Positions 44,029 through 52,724 of a DNA stretch of 64,000 nucleotides are shown piece by piece. The notes beneath the pieces were generated by a model that saw only the letters and a list, made by a program, of their open reading frames with translations, was not told the DNA's origin and made no database searches. Position numbers and translations under genes: made by a program. Source of the stretch: BJ22 sp021298375 (GTDB lineage Bacteria; Planctomycetota; Planctomycetia; Pirellulales; Pirellulaceae); contig JBKDOL010000121.1 of assembly GCA_046343015.1 (NCBI GenBank), positions 140,752 to 204,751 of the forward strand, given 5' to 3'. Position 1 is the first letter of the stretch. Each line of letters opens with the position of its first letter.

Positions 44029-47000
44029 TCACCGCTTTTGATGAACGTTTGACCCAAAGCGGAAAAACAGTGCCGGCGTGACCAACTGATCCAGAATGGT
44101 CGAAGCCAGCATCCCGCCAAATACGACCACCGCCAAAGGCTGGAGAATTTCCTTGCCGGGCTCTCCCGCTCCGAACAACAGCGGCAAGAGTCCCACGAAA
44201 CTGGTCAAGGCCGTCATCATCACCGGAGCGAGGCGCTCCAGACTGCCCCGGATAATCATCTCTTCACCGAATGCCTCCCCCTCGTGCTCCATCAAGTGAA
44301 GGTAATGGGAAATCATCATAATTCCATTTCGGCTGACGATCCCAATCAGCGTGATAAAGCCGACCCAATGGGCCACGGACAGGGTGATCGATCCAATCCA
44401 CAACCGCGGCCATTCCCAAATCGGTGCCGTAGCCAGACTTGCCCAATCCGGTTGATTGACGACCAGCAAGGCAATCACCGATCCAAGCGCGGCCAGAGGA
44501 ATGTTGGCCAACACCTGCAAGGCGGCAATCGAGGACCGCAGGGCCCGGGTCAACAAGAGGAAGATCACCGCAACCGACAGCAAACCCAGCACCGCGAGAC
44601 GAATGTTCGCCGCCTGCTGCGCCTCAAACTGGCCACCTAATTCAATTCGATAACTTCCCGGCAGGTTGGCCAACTCGGCCTCGATCGGCTGGATTCGCAT
44701 CTCTAGCTCGCTGACCACTCCCGACAAGTCTCTCCCAGATACGTTGCAGGCCACCACCACGCGCCGCTGGACATCTTCCCGGTTAATCGTGTTTGGCCCC
44801 GTGGTATCCAATACTTCGGCCACGGTTCCCAGTGCCACGCGTCTCCCCGAGGGCGTTTCCAGAATTGTCTGGTTGATTTGCCCGGGATCGCTTCGGGCCG
44901 ACTCCTCAAACCAGACCACGAGATCAAAGTAACGGTCTTCTTCAAGAATCTGCGAGACGACTCGTCCGCGATAGGCCGTTTCGAGCAGGCGAGCGATATC
45001 GCCCGCAGCCAAGCCATAGCGGGCAGCCTCCGTCGGCTTTACACGCAAGCGCAATTGAGGAATCTCAATCTGCGGCTCGATTTGCAAATCCACCACGCCC
45101 CGGACCTCTGACATTGCGACTGCCACGTCCTGCGCTCGCGCCCGCAACTCGGTCAGGTCGGCGCCAAAGATTTTCACCGCAATCTGGGCGCGGACTCCGC
45201 TCATCACGTGGTCGAGTCGATGGGAAATCGGCTGGCCGATATTCACCTTGACCCCTGGAATCCTCGTCACCCGGTCACGAATCTCGTTCCAAACCGATTC
45301 ACGCGCGCGCCCCGTAGATTGGTATCCCCAAAAATGAGCCAGAGGCACTGCCCGCAAAATCGAATAGAGGACTCCTCGCCGCGGCTGTCGTTCAGGCAAC
45401 AGGCGGACCTCGATTTCCGAGGAGTTCACCCCCTCGGCATGCTCGTCGAGTTCCGCACGCCCGGTTCGCCGTGACACCGCCAAGACTTCAGGAACCTCCA
45501 GCAATAACTGCTCTGCCTGCTTTGCAATTCGCTGACTCTCCTCAAGACTCGTTCCCGGCTCGGCCTGCAGGTTGATCGTTAATGTCCCCTCGTTGAACGG
45601 CGGGAGAAATTCACCGCCCATCCAGCCAATCGAAAGAATCGACAATCCACACAAAGCAGCCACACCGCACAGCACAAGTCCGGACCAGCGCAGAGTCAGT
45701 CGCAAAAGGGGACGAACCAGCGCCTTGAGCATCGTCAACAGCCAGGCCTCTCCGCGCCGCTCCAGCAAACGGGCCCGACCCAGCAACAGGTATCCCAGGA
45801 CCGGAGTAACCGTCAACGAAACCAGCAGTGAACAAAGCAGGGAGACGATATAGGCGAATCCCAGCGGAGCAAACATCCGTCCCTCAAGCCCCTCGAGGGC
45901 GAAGAGCGGCAACACAACCAGCGTCACAATCAAGGTTGCATAGACGATCGAATTGCGCACCTCGCGCGACGCCTCGTAAACGACCTGTAACGCCGGGCGA
46001 GGCTCCGGCAATTGGCGATTTTCCTTCAGCCGTCGGAAAATATTCTCGATGTCGACAATCGAATCATCGACCAGATCACCGATCGCGACTGCAACGCCTC
46101 CCATCGTCATCGTGTTCACCGAAACCCCCAGCCAGCGAAACACCATCACGGTCAACAAAATGGACAGCGGCATTGAGACCAGCGAACTGAAGCTTGTTCG
46201 CAAGTTCCACATGAACAGAAACAAGATGACGACCACCCATAATGCCCCGTCCCGAATCGCCTCCGCAACGTTATCTACGGCGGCCTGGATAAACTCCGCC
46301 TGGCGAAAGACTCGCCGCTCCAGACGCACTCCCGGCGGCAATTCCCGCTGAATTTCATCCAACACCGTGTCCAGGTGTCGGTCTAACTGCAACGTATCCG
46401 CGCCGGGCTGCTTCTGAATTGCCAGAATCACTGCCGAACCGCCTTTGGGAACGCCGTCTTCCTTGACCCAAACACCACCATCGCCCCGTCGCACCGGTCC
46501 ACCCAAACGCACTTCCGCGACGTCCCGGACCAGGACCGGTCGCGGATCGCGCCAGGCGACGACTGTGCCGCCGATCTCCTCCAGCGTCAAGCTTTGACCG
46601 TTGATGCGGATCAAGGACTCCCGCTCTCCACGCTCCATAATCCCGCCGCCACTGATCACATTCGCCTTTTCAGCCGCCGCGACCAGTTGATCCAGTGTCA
46701 CCTGCTGCGCGGCCAACCGCTCCGGCGAAGTCATGATCTGGTACTGCTTCAGAACGCCTCCCATCACGGTGACTTGCGAAATCCCCTCCACCGCCAGAAT
46801 CCGATTGCGGACCGAAAACTCAGCCAGGGTTCGCAACTCCAAGGCCTGCTCCAATTGCGCCGCGGGTTCGGCCGGCACTTCTTCGGACCGCAACCCCAAC
46901 AACATGATCTCACCCATGATTGAAGAGATCGGTGCCAAGACCGGAGTCACACCTGCCGGTAATCGCTCGCTGGCCAATTGCAATTTCTCGGAGACAATCT

Positions 47001-47322
47001 GGCGGTCCCGGAAAATATCCGTCTCCCAGTCAAACTCGACCCAAATGATCGACAAGCCAATCCCCGATGCCGAACGTACCCGCTTGACTCCGGTCGTGCC
47101 ATTGAGCAAATACTCCATAGGACGTGTCACAAGGACTTCGACTTCCTCGGGAGCCAGACCGGGAGCCTCTGTCATGACTGTCACCGTCGGACGGTTCAAA
47201 TCAGGAAAGACATCCAGCGGCACCTCGCGCAACTGCAGCAGTCCATAGCCAAACGCCAACCCGGCAAGCAACAGCACCAGCCCGCGATTGCGAAGCGAAA
47301 AGCCAATCACGCTGTCGAGCAT
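44029..47322 (-). CDS. Heavy-metal-efflux-type RND permease (CzcA/CusA family)
   Basis: This 1097-residue inner-membrane pump has the twelve-span RND layout with two large periplasmic loops. The fourth-span signature AIGDLVDDSIVDIEN (413-427) gives Asp416, Asp419, Asp420, Asp424 and Glu426; the VD and EN positions match those for proton relay in CzcA/CusA, and the extra Asp residues are unusual. N-terminal family motifs PDLNRPTVTV and PGLAPEEVE are present. It starts four bases after the adaptor stop, so the two are cotranscribed. The whole suggests export of divalent or monovalent metal ions, but the metal cannot be told. Confidence 0.92.
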   Translation of the reverse strand: MLDSVIGFSLRNRGLVLLLAGLAFGYGLLQLREVPLDVFPDLNRPTVTVMTEAPGLAPEEVEVLVTRPMEYLLNGTTGVKRVRSASGIGLSIIWVEFDWETDIFRDRQIVSEKLQLASERLPAGVTPVLAPISSIMGEIMLLGLRSEEVPAEPAAQLEQALELRTLAEFSVRNRILAVEGISQVTVMGGVLKQYQIMTSPERLAAQQVTLDQLVAAAEKANVISGGGIMERGERESLIRINGQSLTLEEIGGTVVAWRDPRPVLVRDVAEVRLGGPVRRGDGGVWVKEDGVPKGGSAVILAIQKQPGADTLQLDRHLDTVLDEIQRELPPGVRLERRVFRQAEFIQAAVDNVAEAIRDGALWVVVILFLFMWNLRTSFSSLVSMPLSILLTVMVFRWLGVSVNTMTMGGVAVAIGDLVDDSIVDIENIFRRLKENRQLPEPRPALQVVYEASREVRNSIVYATLIVTLVVLPLFALEGLEGRMFAPLGFAYIVSLLCSLLVSLTVTPVLGYLLLGRARLLERRGEAWLLTMLKALVRPLLRLTLRWSGLVLCGVAALCGLSILSIGWMGGEFLPPFNEGTLTINLQAEPGTSLEESQRIAKQAEQLLLEVPEVLAVSRRTGRAELDEHAEGVNSSEIEVRLLPERQPRRGVLYSILRAVPLAHFWGYQSTGRARESVWNEIRDRVTRIPGVKVNIGQPISHRLDHVMSGVRAQIAVKIFGADLTELRARAQDVAVAMSEVRGVVDLQIEPQIEIPQLRLRVKPTEAARYGLAAGDIARLLETAYRGRVVSQILEEDRYFDLVVWFEESARSDPGQINQTILETPSGRRVALGTVAEVLDTTGPNTINREDVQRRVVVACNVSGRDLSGVVSELEMRIQPIEAELANLPGSYRIELGGQFEAQQAANIRLAVLGLLSVAVIFLLLTRALRSSIAALQVLANIPLAALGSVIALLVVNQPDWASLATAPIWEWPRLWIGSITLSVAHWVGFITLIGIVSRNGIMMISHYLHLMEHEGEAFGEEMIIRGSLERLAPVMMTALTSFVGLLPLLFGAGEPGKEILQPLAVVVFGGMLASTILDQLVTPALFFRFGSNVHQKR

Positions 47323-47326
47323 CGCG

Positions 47327-49648
47327 TCACCTCACTCCCGCGTAGGTCGTCGCCAGTTCATTAACGCCCTGCACCGCCACCAACTCACCGATCGCGAGTC
47401 CTCCGCGAATCTCGACGTGCCGGTCATCTGCCTGCCCAATCACCACCAGGCGCCGCTCGAGCAACCCGTCCGGGCGCTGCACAAACACATAATGACGCAT
47501 CCCCTCCCGAGCCAAGGCACTGCGGGGAACCGCCAAAGTCGCCTCTCGTCGCGAGAGCGTGGCCGTCAAGTCAACCAGCAGATTCCGCTCCAGCAGCACT
47601 CCGGGGCTAGGTTCGAATTCCACCCAAACCGACAGCGCCCTGGTCTCCGCCCCAATCTGACGGGCTGAGCGGACCACTTTCCCCTCAGCCACCAGTTCGG
47701 GTCGATTGACCACCCGCACCCGCACCCGCGCACCCGGAACGACCTGCTCTGCCTCCTGTTCCAACAGATATCCCTGAGCCCAGACCTGGCGGTAGTCACA
47801 GATCTCCAGCAGCGATTCGTCAGCCCGGACCCCTTGCCCGAGAACTTTGTTCACGCGGACGACCCGACCTGAAATAGGCGCCCGGATCGGGAGTGACTCG
47901 CGAGGCTCCTTGCCCTGACGAATCTCAGCCAATTCCTCCTCGCTCATTCCCAACGTTCGCAACAGGCGCTGACCAGCCGCTTGCCGATTTCGGGCTGCAT
48001 TCAGTCGCGACTCCCACTCCCACAACAGACGCGCTGCGACTACTTGCGACTGACCAGTTCCCTGCATCCGCCGCAACGTCTCCTCCAACCAGGCAACCTC
48101 GCGATCGGCTTGGAGCAAATCCAACTGAGGGTCAACCGCCTCCAAGCCGGAAATTTCAGCCAGAACTTGCCCAGCCTCGACCTGCTGCTCACGGTCGACG
48201 AGCAACCGCGACAGCGTCCCCGGGACTTGTGGAGATACCGTCGCCATTCTGCCCGGAGGGAGATCGATCATTCCGTTGAAGGTGAGCACCTCTTCTACGG
48301 ACTCTCGTCCCACCGCCACCGTCTGCAAGCCCACATTCCGCATCCCCTCCGGACTGAGCCGCAACGAGCCAAGCACAAAGAACGACGAAAGGACATGGCC
48401 GCCCCGGGAAACGACGCGGTCACCGGGAACGAGATTGCCCACTTGGACTTGAGCCCGCAAGGCATCCTCCGCAACGACCACGACGTTCTGCCGACGATAC
48501 TCAAACCCCTTCTTGGTAGAAGCCAGCTCGACCAGCACATAGCGTTCCGCTCCGGTCCCCAGGAGCGCGCTCGAGGGAACCGTCAACAGTTCCCTTTCGG
48601 GAGAGACCACAATCCGGGCCACGCCATGCATTCCCGGCAATGCCGCTCCCGCAAGCTCACCAATCGGCAGTGCCGCCCAAACCTTAGCCACATGCAATCG
48701 GGAATCAATCAGGCTGCCGACAACCTCCACCGAGGTCGTGATCCTCCGCCCAGGCATCGCAGTCAACTCCAATTCGACCACCTGACCGACGTGCACTCGC
48801 GGCAGGTCACTTTCGAGCACTTCGATTTCGACCCACAACTTCGAGAGATCACTCACCTCAAACAAGTGCTCATCCGCTACGACAACTTTGCCAACCGCCA
48901 AATCGGAGTGACTGACTGTTCCCGACTGAGGAGACCGAATCGGCAATGAAACGTTCAGTTCCGCACCCGCCTCCGCCGAAAGCCAACGCTCGACTTCCGT
49001 CGCTTCAATCCCCAAGCTGCGAAGTTTCAAAGCAAGGGTTTCCAAAGCCAAGCGCCGCTGTTCCAGTCGCGACGCCACCTCCAAAAACTCATTGCCATTG
49101 ACGATCTGCTGACGATCGAGGCCGACCAGCAGGTCGTACTGCCGCTGCGTCAGTGCCAGATCGTTGGCAGCCCCCCGCAACTCCAGAACCAGTTGCTCCA
49201 AGTCCGGACTGGCAATCTCCGCAAGCAACTGCCCAGCCTCGACGGACTCACCACTGCGCACCAGCAAATTGGAAATCCGCCCCGAGAGACGAGAACTGAC
49301 GAAATGCTGCTGTTGCCAGGGCACTACCAATCGCGCATAGGCCAAAGCCGTCTGTCGCAATCGCCCGGGCTCAGCCTGCGTCAACTGCAGCGCCAGCGCC
49401 GTTTGAGCCTCCGGACTGAGCGTCACCAATCCCTTGGCAACATCGACTTCGACTCCCTTGGTAGGGAGTGGGGCATGTCCCTCATGAGCCAGAGTCAACG
49501 CGCCTGTCCATGTGCACAAGTTCCATGTGCACAAGGCTAGACAAAATGCAGTTAAGCGGCGGGGCCCGAGGCTCGAACCTCGCCCCGCCTTGCCACTTCC
49601 GCATTCCCGCCTCTGCATGGACGTTCCCAAATGGTTGCCCTTGTTCAC
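47327..49648 (-). CDS. Double-length RND periplasmic adaptor (two CusB/HlyD-like modules in one chain)
   Basis: This 773-residue protein has two full membrane-fusion modules in tandem, each with half-lipoyl, helical hairpin, second half-lipoyl, and beta-barrel parts. Module 1 (about 75-430) has SSRLSGRISNLLVRSGESVEAGQ and SLPIRSPQSGTV; module 2 (430-773) has SPQVPGTLSRLLVDREQQVEAGQ and SLPIRAPISGRV. Each begins with a similar LSPE segment. The start codon is GTG (49648) overlapping the lipoprotein gene's TGA; an in-frame ATG at 49618 is an alternative. A signal sequence follows at about 30-55, disrupted in shape by a 15-bp tandem repeat giving LCTWNLCTWT. It should bridge the pump to TolC. 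Confidence 0.9.
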   Translation of the reverse strand: MNKGNHLGTSMQRRECGSGKAGRGSSLGPRRLTAFCLALCTWNLCTWTGALTLAHEGHAPLPTKGVEVDVAKGLVTLSPEAQTALALQLTQAEPGRLRQTALAYARLVVPWQQQHFVSSRLSGRISNLLVRSGESVEAGQLLAEIASPDLEQLVLELRGAANDLALTQRQYDLLVGLDRQQIVNGNEFLEVASRLEQRRLALETLALKLRSLGIEATEVERWLSAEAGAELNVSLPIRSPQSGTVSHSDLAVGKVVVADEHLFEVSDLSKLWVEIEVLESDLPRVHVGQVVELELTAMPGRRITTSVEVVGSLIDSRLHVAKVWAALPIGELAGAALPGMHGVARIVVSPERELLTVPSSALLGTGAERYVLVELASTKKGFEYRRQNVVVVAEDALRAQVQVGNLVPGDRVVSRGGHVLSSFFVLGSLRLSPEGMRNVGLQTVAVGRESVEEVLTFNGMIDLPPGRMATVSPQVPGTLSRLLVDREQQVEAGQVLAEISGLEAVDPQLDLLQADREVAWLEETLRRMQGTGQSQVVAARLLWEWESRLNAARNRQAAGQRLLRTLGMSEEELAEIRQGKEPRESLPIRAPISGRVVRVNKVLGQGVRADESLLEICDYRQVWAQGYLLEQEAEQVVPGARVRVRVVNRPELVAEGKVVRSARQIGAETRALSVWVEFEPSPGVLLERNLLVDLTATLSRREATLAVPRSALAREGMRHYVFVQRPDGLLERRLVVIGQADDRHVEIRGGLAIGELVAVQGVNELATTYAGVR
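49507..49536. repeat. 15-bp in-frame tandem repeat in the adaptor signal peptide
   Basis: Two adjacent copies of TCCATGTGCACAAG(T/G) encode two LCTW-type units in the signal sequence. Confidence 0.85.
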
Positions 49649-50520
49649 TTCACATACTCTCCCGGTGCCTTCAGCTTTTCCGGCTCGGTCTTCGCCAGCT
49701 TCACGAACTCATCCACGCAGGGCGGACAGCAGAATTCGTAGGTTTGACCGTCAATCACCCAACTGCACTTTGGATTTGCCTTGGTCAAGGTGATTGGGCA
49801 AATCTTGTCGCCCGCCTGCGGGTTGAGGTCGTGAGTCGCCTTGAAACCGGCAAATTTCTGCGAGGCTGTTTGCCGACCGTTTGCCTCAATATCCGCAGCG
49901 GTGTACTTTCCACCCGCCGTCAGATACAACTCCCGCTCGGCAGCATCCGCGACCTTCTCAGGCATCTCGCCGTGCGACTCCTCCCGGGTCGTGAAACCGA
50001 GGCGAAACCGCTCGCCACCGATGGCGATGTTCGGAATCGTGACATCAACTTGTTTGCCAGCCAGCGCCTCCGGAAGTTGACCAACGAACAACGAAGTCTT
50101 GCCCGAGGAATCACCCGGCTGCGGTTGTGGCTTGACTGTCATCGAAATCGAGTCACCGCTCTCTCCAACCGCACGCACATAGGCCGTCAACTCCTGCTCG
50201 TCAGTGTAGTGCACCCTCGTCTCATCACTGCCGAGCATGTAGAGTCGCAATTCGCCCTTGTCGGTCACAATCGCCTCCACGTGGTAGCTGTCGCGACCAA
50301 GCGAAACAATGATCCCTCCGTGCGCTCCCGGCTTGTGCTCATGATCCTCTTCCGACATCCCGCCTGCCGATGGCTTGTCGGCCGTGGGTTGAAGATTGAC
50401 TGCGGAATCTTTCTTTCCCTCCGACTTGGGCGTTGGAGTTGCCGACGGTTGCTGGGCGCAACCTGACATCCAGACGGCCAAGCCACCAAGGAAACATCCA
50501 ATCCTGACTAAACGACGCAT
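49645..50520 (-). CDS. Lipoprotein with C-terminal YHS/TRASH-like metal-binding domain
   Basis: This 291-residue protein has a lipobox (WMSGC, Cys21), so Lgt should anchor it in a membrane. A Ser/Pro/Lys linker follows, with HEHKPGAHGG (61-70), a His-rich stretch that could bind metal. The body (70-220) is beta-rich. The C-terminus carries Cys241, Cys252, Cys264, Cys265 and Cys268 in a layout like YHS or TRASH metal-sensing domains (ICPITLTKANPKC ... FCCPPCVDEF). AGGAGA precedes the start at good spacing. Its stop overlaps the adaptor start, so it belongs to the metal-export operon, probably as a periplasmic metal-binding partner. Confidence 0.82.
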   Translation of the reverse strand: MRRLVRIGCFLGGLAVWMSGCAQQPSATPTPKSEGKKDSAVNLQPTADKPSAGGMSEEDHEHKPGAHGGIIVSLGRDSYHVEAIVTDKGELRLYMLGSDETRVHYTDEQELTAYVRAVGESGDSISMTVKPQPQPGDSSGKTSLFVGQLPEALAGKQVDVTIPNIAIGGERFRLGFTTREESHGEMPEKVADAAERELYLTAGGKYTAADIEANGRQTASQKFAGFKATHDLNPQAGDKICPITLTKANPKCSWVIDGQTYEFCCPPCVDEFVKLAKTEPEKLKAPGEYVK

Positions 50521-51002
50521 CTTCTGCTCTCCTGAAAAATCACTTCACTGAACCGAATAGTCCACAACCGCCGCAATCCGCGGCGATAACACGATTGACG
50601 TCAACGCAATCCGAAGAGCCTTCCCGAAATCGTCCCGGCGGCCGAGTTCGTAAAGCTCATCCGCCCAGCCAGGAACTGCCGCCAAGAACTGCCGCGCGCA
50701 GCTCGTCTTTCGGGAAAATCACCAGCCACTTTGCCGCCCCCGCACGCCTCATCCCAAAATAAACGCCAACTCTCATCAAACGGGCGGGCGGCGAAGACCA
50801 AGTCGCAAACTCACCCGCGTTAGTTGATTTCACAAGCAATCGGGCGACGAAGCGAAAAGGGAACGCTCCCTTCAGCGAATACGGTCTTCACAGAAACAGG
50901 CCAGCGGCAGAAAAACGCCGATGCCGATGCCGATGCCGATGCCGAGAGCCACCGGCTCCCGCAACGCCTCGCCTGTGCATGAGAAGCAAAATTCCGGCAG
51001 GC
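50521..51002. other. Intergenic region (482 bp) holding a hexanucleotide repeat
   Basis: No gene is supported. The region lies between two minus-strand genes of the metal cluster, so it may hold a promoter for the lipoprotein-adaptor-pump operon. It contains a (GCCGAT)n run. Confidence 0.5.
50917..50946. repeat. Hexanucleotide repeat, 5 units of GCCGAT/GCCGAG
   Basis: Four GCCGAT units and a terminal GCCGAG unit follow one another. It is a microsatellite-like run outside genes. Confidence 0.9.
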
Positions 51003-51509
51003 CTAGCAGTTGAGAGTCTGAAAAGCGCGCAGCAGCGCTCGACCAAAAAGTGAACATGGCGGATGCTCATGCAGGCGGTATTGAGCGGATTGCCGGCTCC
51101 GCAAACGACCGCCGGCCCCGTCTGTTGCCGTTGGCAAAAGCAAGCTGCTGTCGGCATGAGAAGCGGCCCGCACCAACTGCTGATCGGCGAAAGCAAACGA
51201 CCAGAGTCCCCCGTTTCCCTCACCCCGATCGCGGCAAGGACAATTTCGTTCCGAATCAGATTGCTCACCTTCAGCCCCCCGGCAGCAAGCCCGCGGGGCG
51301 GTTTCCCGTCCGGCTTTCGCCCGGCAGCGAGGGCAGCTTTCGCCAGCCAGTCCAACTTCTCTCGGGCCCGCGGAGCCATTCAGGGACAGGGAGGCTGTGA
51401 TTCGTTCCCAGCCAGATTCCAGCAACTGGCTGAGCCTACAGCAACAGAAAGCCGGCCCCCAAGCCGCTCCGGTTGCAAAATAGGTCAGCAGTAATATTCG
51501 CCAAATCAT
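51003..51509 (-). CDS. Small cysteine-rich secreted protein upstream of the metal-efflux genes
   Basis: The ATG at 51509 has GAGG just upstream and begins a short hydrophobic signal-like segment (IWRILLLTYFATGAAWGPAF), then CCC at 22-24. The following part has cysteine pairs at 59/62 (CPRC), 75/76 (ACC) and 90/92 (CPC). The product has 168 residues, though the last 60 look less ordered and the true stop could be elsewhere. Cysteine-rich exported proteins of this type often lie at the head of planctomycete metal-export clusters. Whether it is expressed and binds metal is a guess; it may be a spurious frame. Confidence 0.5.
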   Translation of the reverse strand: MIWRILLLTYFATGAAWGPAFCCCRLSQLLESGWERITASLSLNGSAGPREVGLAGESCPRCRAKAGRETAPRACCRGAEGEQSDSERNCPCRDRGEGNGGLWSFAFADQQLVRAASHADSSLLLPTATDGAGGRLRSRQSAQYRLHEHPPCSLFGRALLRAFQTLNC

Positions 51510-51754
51510 CTTGGCCTCAAGTGGCTGTGGGCTCGCTTCACGACCAAGTTCCATCGGGTGATATTCCAGCAAAAACCGGGGAAGGTCTCGATCTGGACTT
51601 AACCGTATTCACCGGGCAATTCGGCATGGCTTTGCTGAGTCGTGCAAACGCAGGACTCCATTCCATGCTATTCTTGGGCGCCGCCGCCGCCAACCCCAAT
51701 CCCGCCGCTGGGGTAGGGACGAGCAACGGGGACCGGCCGCCAACCACACTCCAT

Positions 51755-52495
51755 TCAGAGCCCATTTTCCTGCTCGGGCTGGGCGGAAACAATGACTTGG
51801 CCCCCTTCCTCAAATTGGATCGAAATTAAATTGGCCCGACAACAAACGGGACAATCTTCGATGTATTCCTGAATCGATCCTTCACTCGGATCGAGGGGAA
51901 TCACAATCTCCTCTCCACAGGCGTCACAGACATAAGCGCCCTCAATTGCTGTCTCTTCCCACGCCGCTGAAAACGCTGGAAACGCCTCTCGCACCGGAGG
52001 CTCATCCAGCCACGGTGGCCATTGGCCGGCCCCCAACAACTCGGCTGCCCAGTGCATCACGGACAATGAGGACTCGTCGGCCAGACGATGATCACTTCCC
52101 ACCTCCAAGAGCGCGTCTTCCGGCAATCCACTGGCCGCGAGCAACTCCAAAGAATCTGAAAATGGGATCACCTCATCCGCCCGTGAATGCAAAATCACGG
52201 CGTTCGGCTTGACCCGCTTGGCCGCACCCCACCGCTTCCACGCCGGACAAAGTAAGACCAGTGGAGTTCCCCCTGACTCCAGATTCATCGCCACAGCTCC
52301 CCCTCGGGAGGAACCAACGATCACATCGGGGCGATGCCGGTCCAAATTCGCCTGGGCAACCGCCAGCGCCAACTCAAACTGCTCATCATCCAGTGCGGGA
52401 TTCCAAACCTGATGGCCCCGCGCCGCCAAGTGCTTCGGCTTCACCCCGCCCGGCACCGATTGCCAGCCATGCAAAAACAGGATTTTGAGCCCCAT
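51755..52495 (-). CDS. YqiA-like alpha/beta hydrolase fused to a CPXCG zinc domain
   Basis: Residues 1-155 form a small alpha/beta hydrolase: oxyanion segment LHGWQS (8-13), nucleophile Ser63 in GSSRGG, likely acid Asp107 in HSRADEVIP and His136 in GSDHRLAD. Residues 185-246 match the small CPXCG cysteine-rich family: YVCDACGEEI (Cys190, Cys193), then the conserved DPSEGSIQEYIEDC and CPVCCR (Cys215, Cys218, Cys219). CPXCG proteins usually stand alone. The frame is continuous with no sign of a frameshift at the join. It is divergent from the TolC-type gene. Confidence 0.85.
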   Translation of the reverse strand: MGLKILFLHGWQSVPGGVKPKHLAARGHQVWNPALDDEQFELALAVAQANLDRHRPDVIVGSSRGGAVAMNLESGGTPLVLLCPAWKRWGAAKRVKPNAVILHSRADEVIPFSDSLELLAASGLPEDALLEVGSDHRLADESSLSVMHWAAELLGAGQWPPWLDEPPVREAFPAFSAAWEETAIEGAYVCDACGEEIVIPLDPSEGSIQEYIEDCPVCCRANLISIQFEEGGQVIVSAQPEQENGL

Positions 52496-52724
52496 CCCAG
52501 CCCCCTTCAGCCTCGACGGCCACCCCCAACTTGAAACCCAAATTCAATTGCTTGCATTGTTGGTGCTTTGGAAAAGACAAGCAAGCTGGGAGCGCTAGGA
52601 CAAAACGGTGACCAGCAGTGGACTGAAGTCATTGGCGAATCCAACCTTTGCCGAAATCAAGAGAACGCAGCAATCTCGCGCTCAAGAGATTCAGCGCGGC
52701 TCGATCTGCACAGGCTGAAACAGT

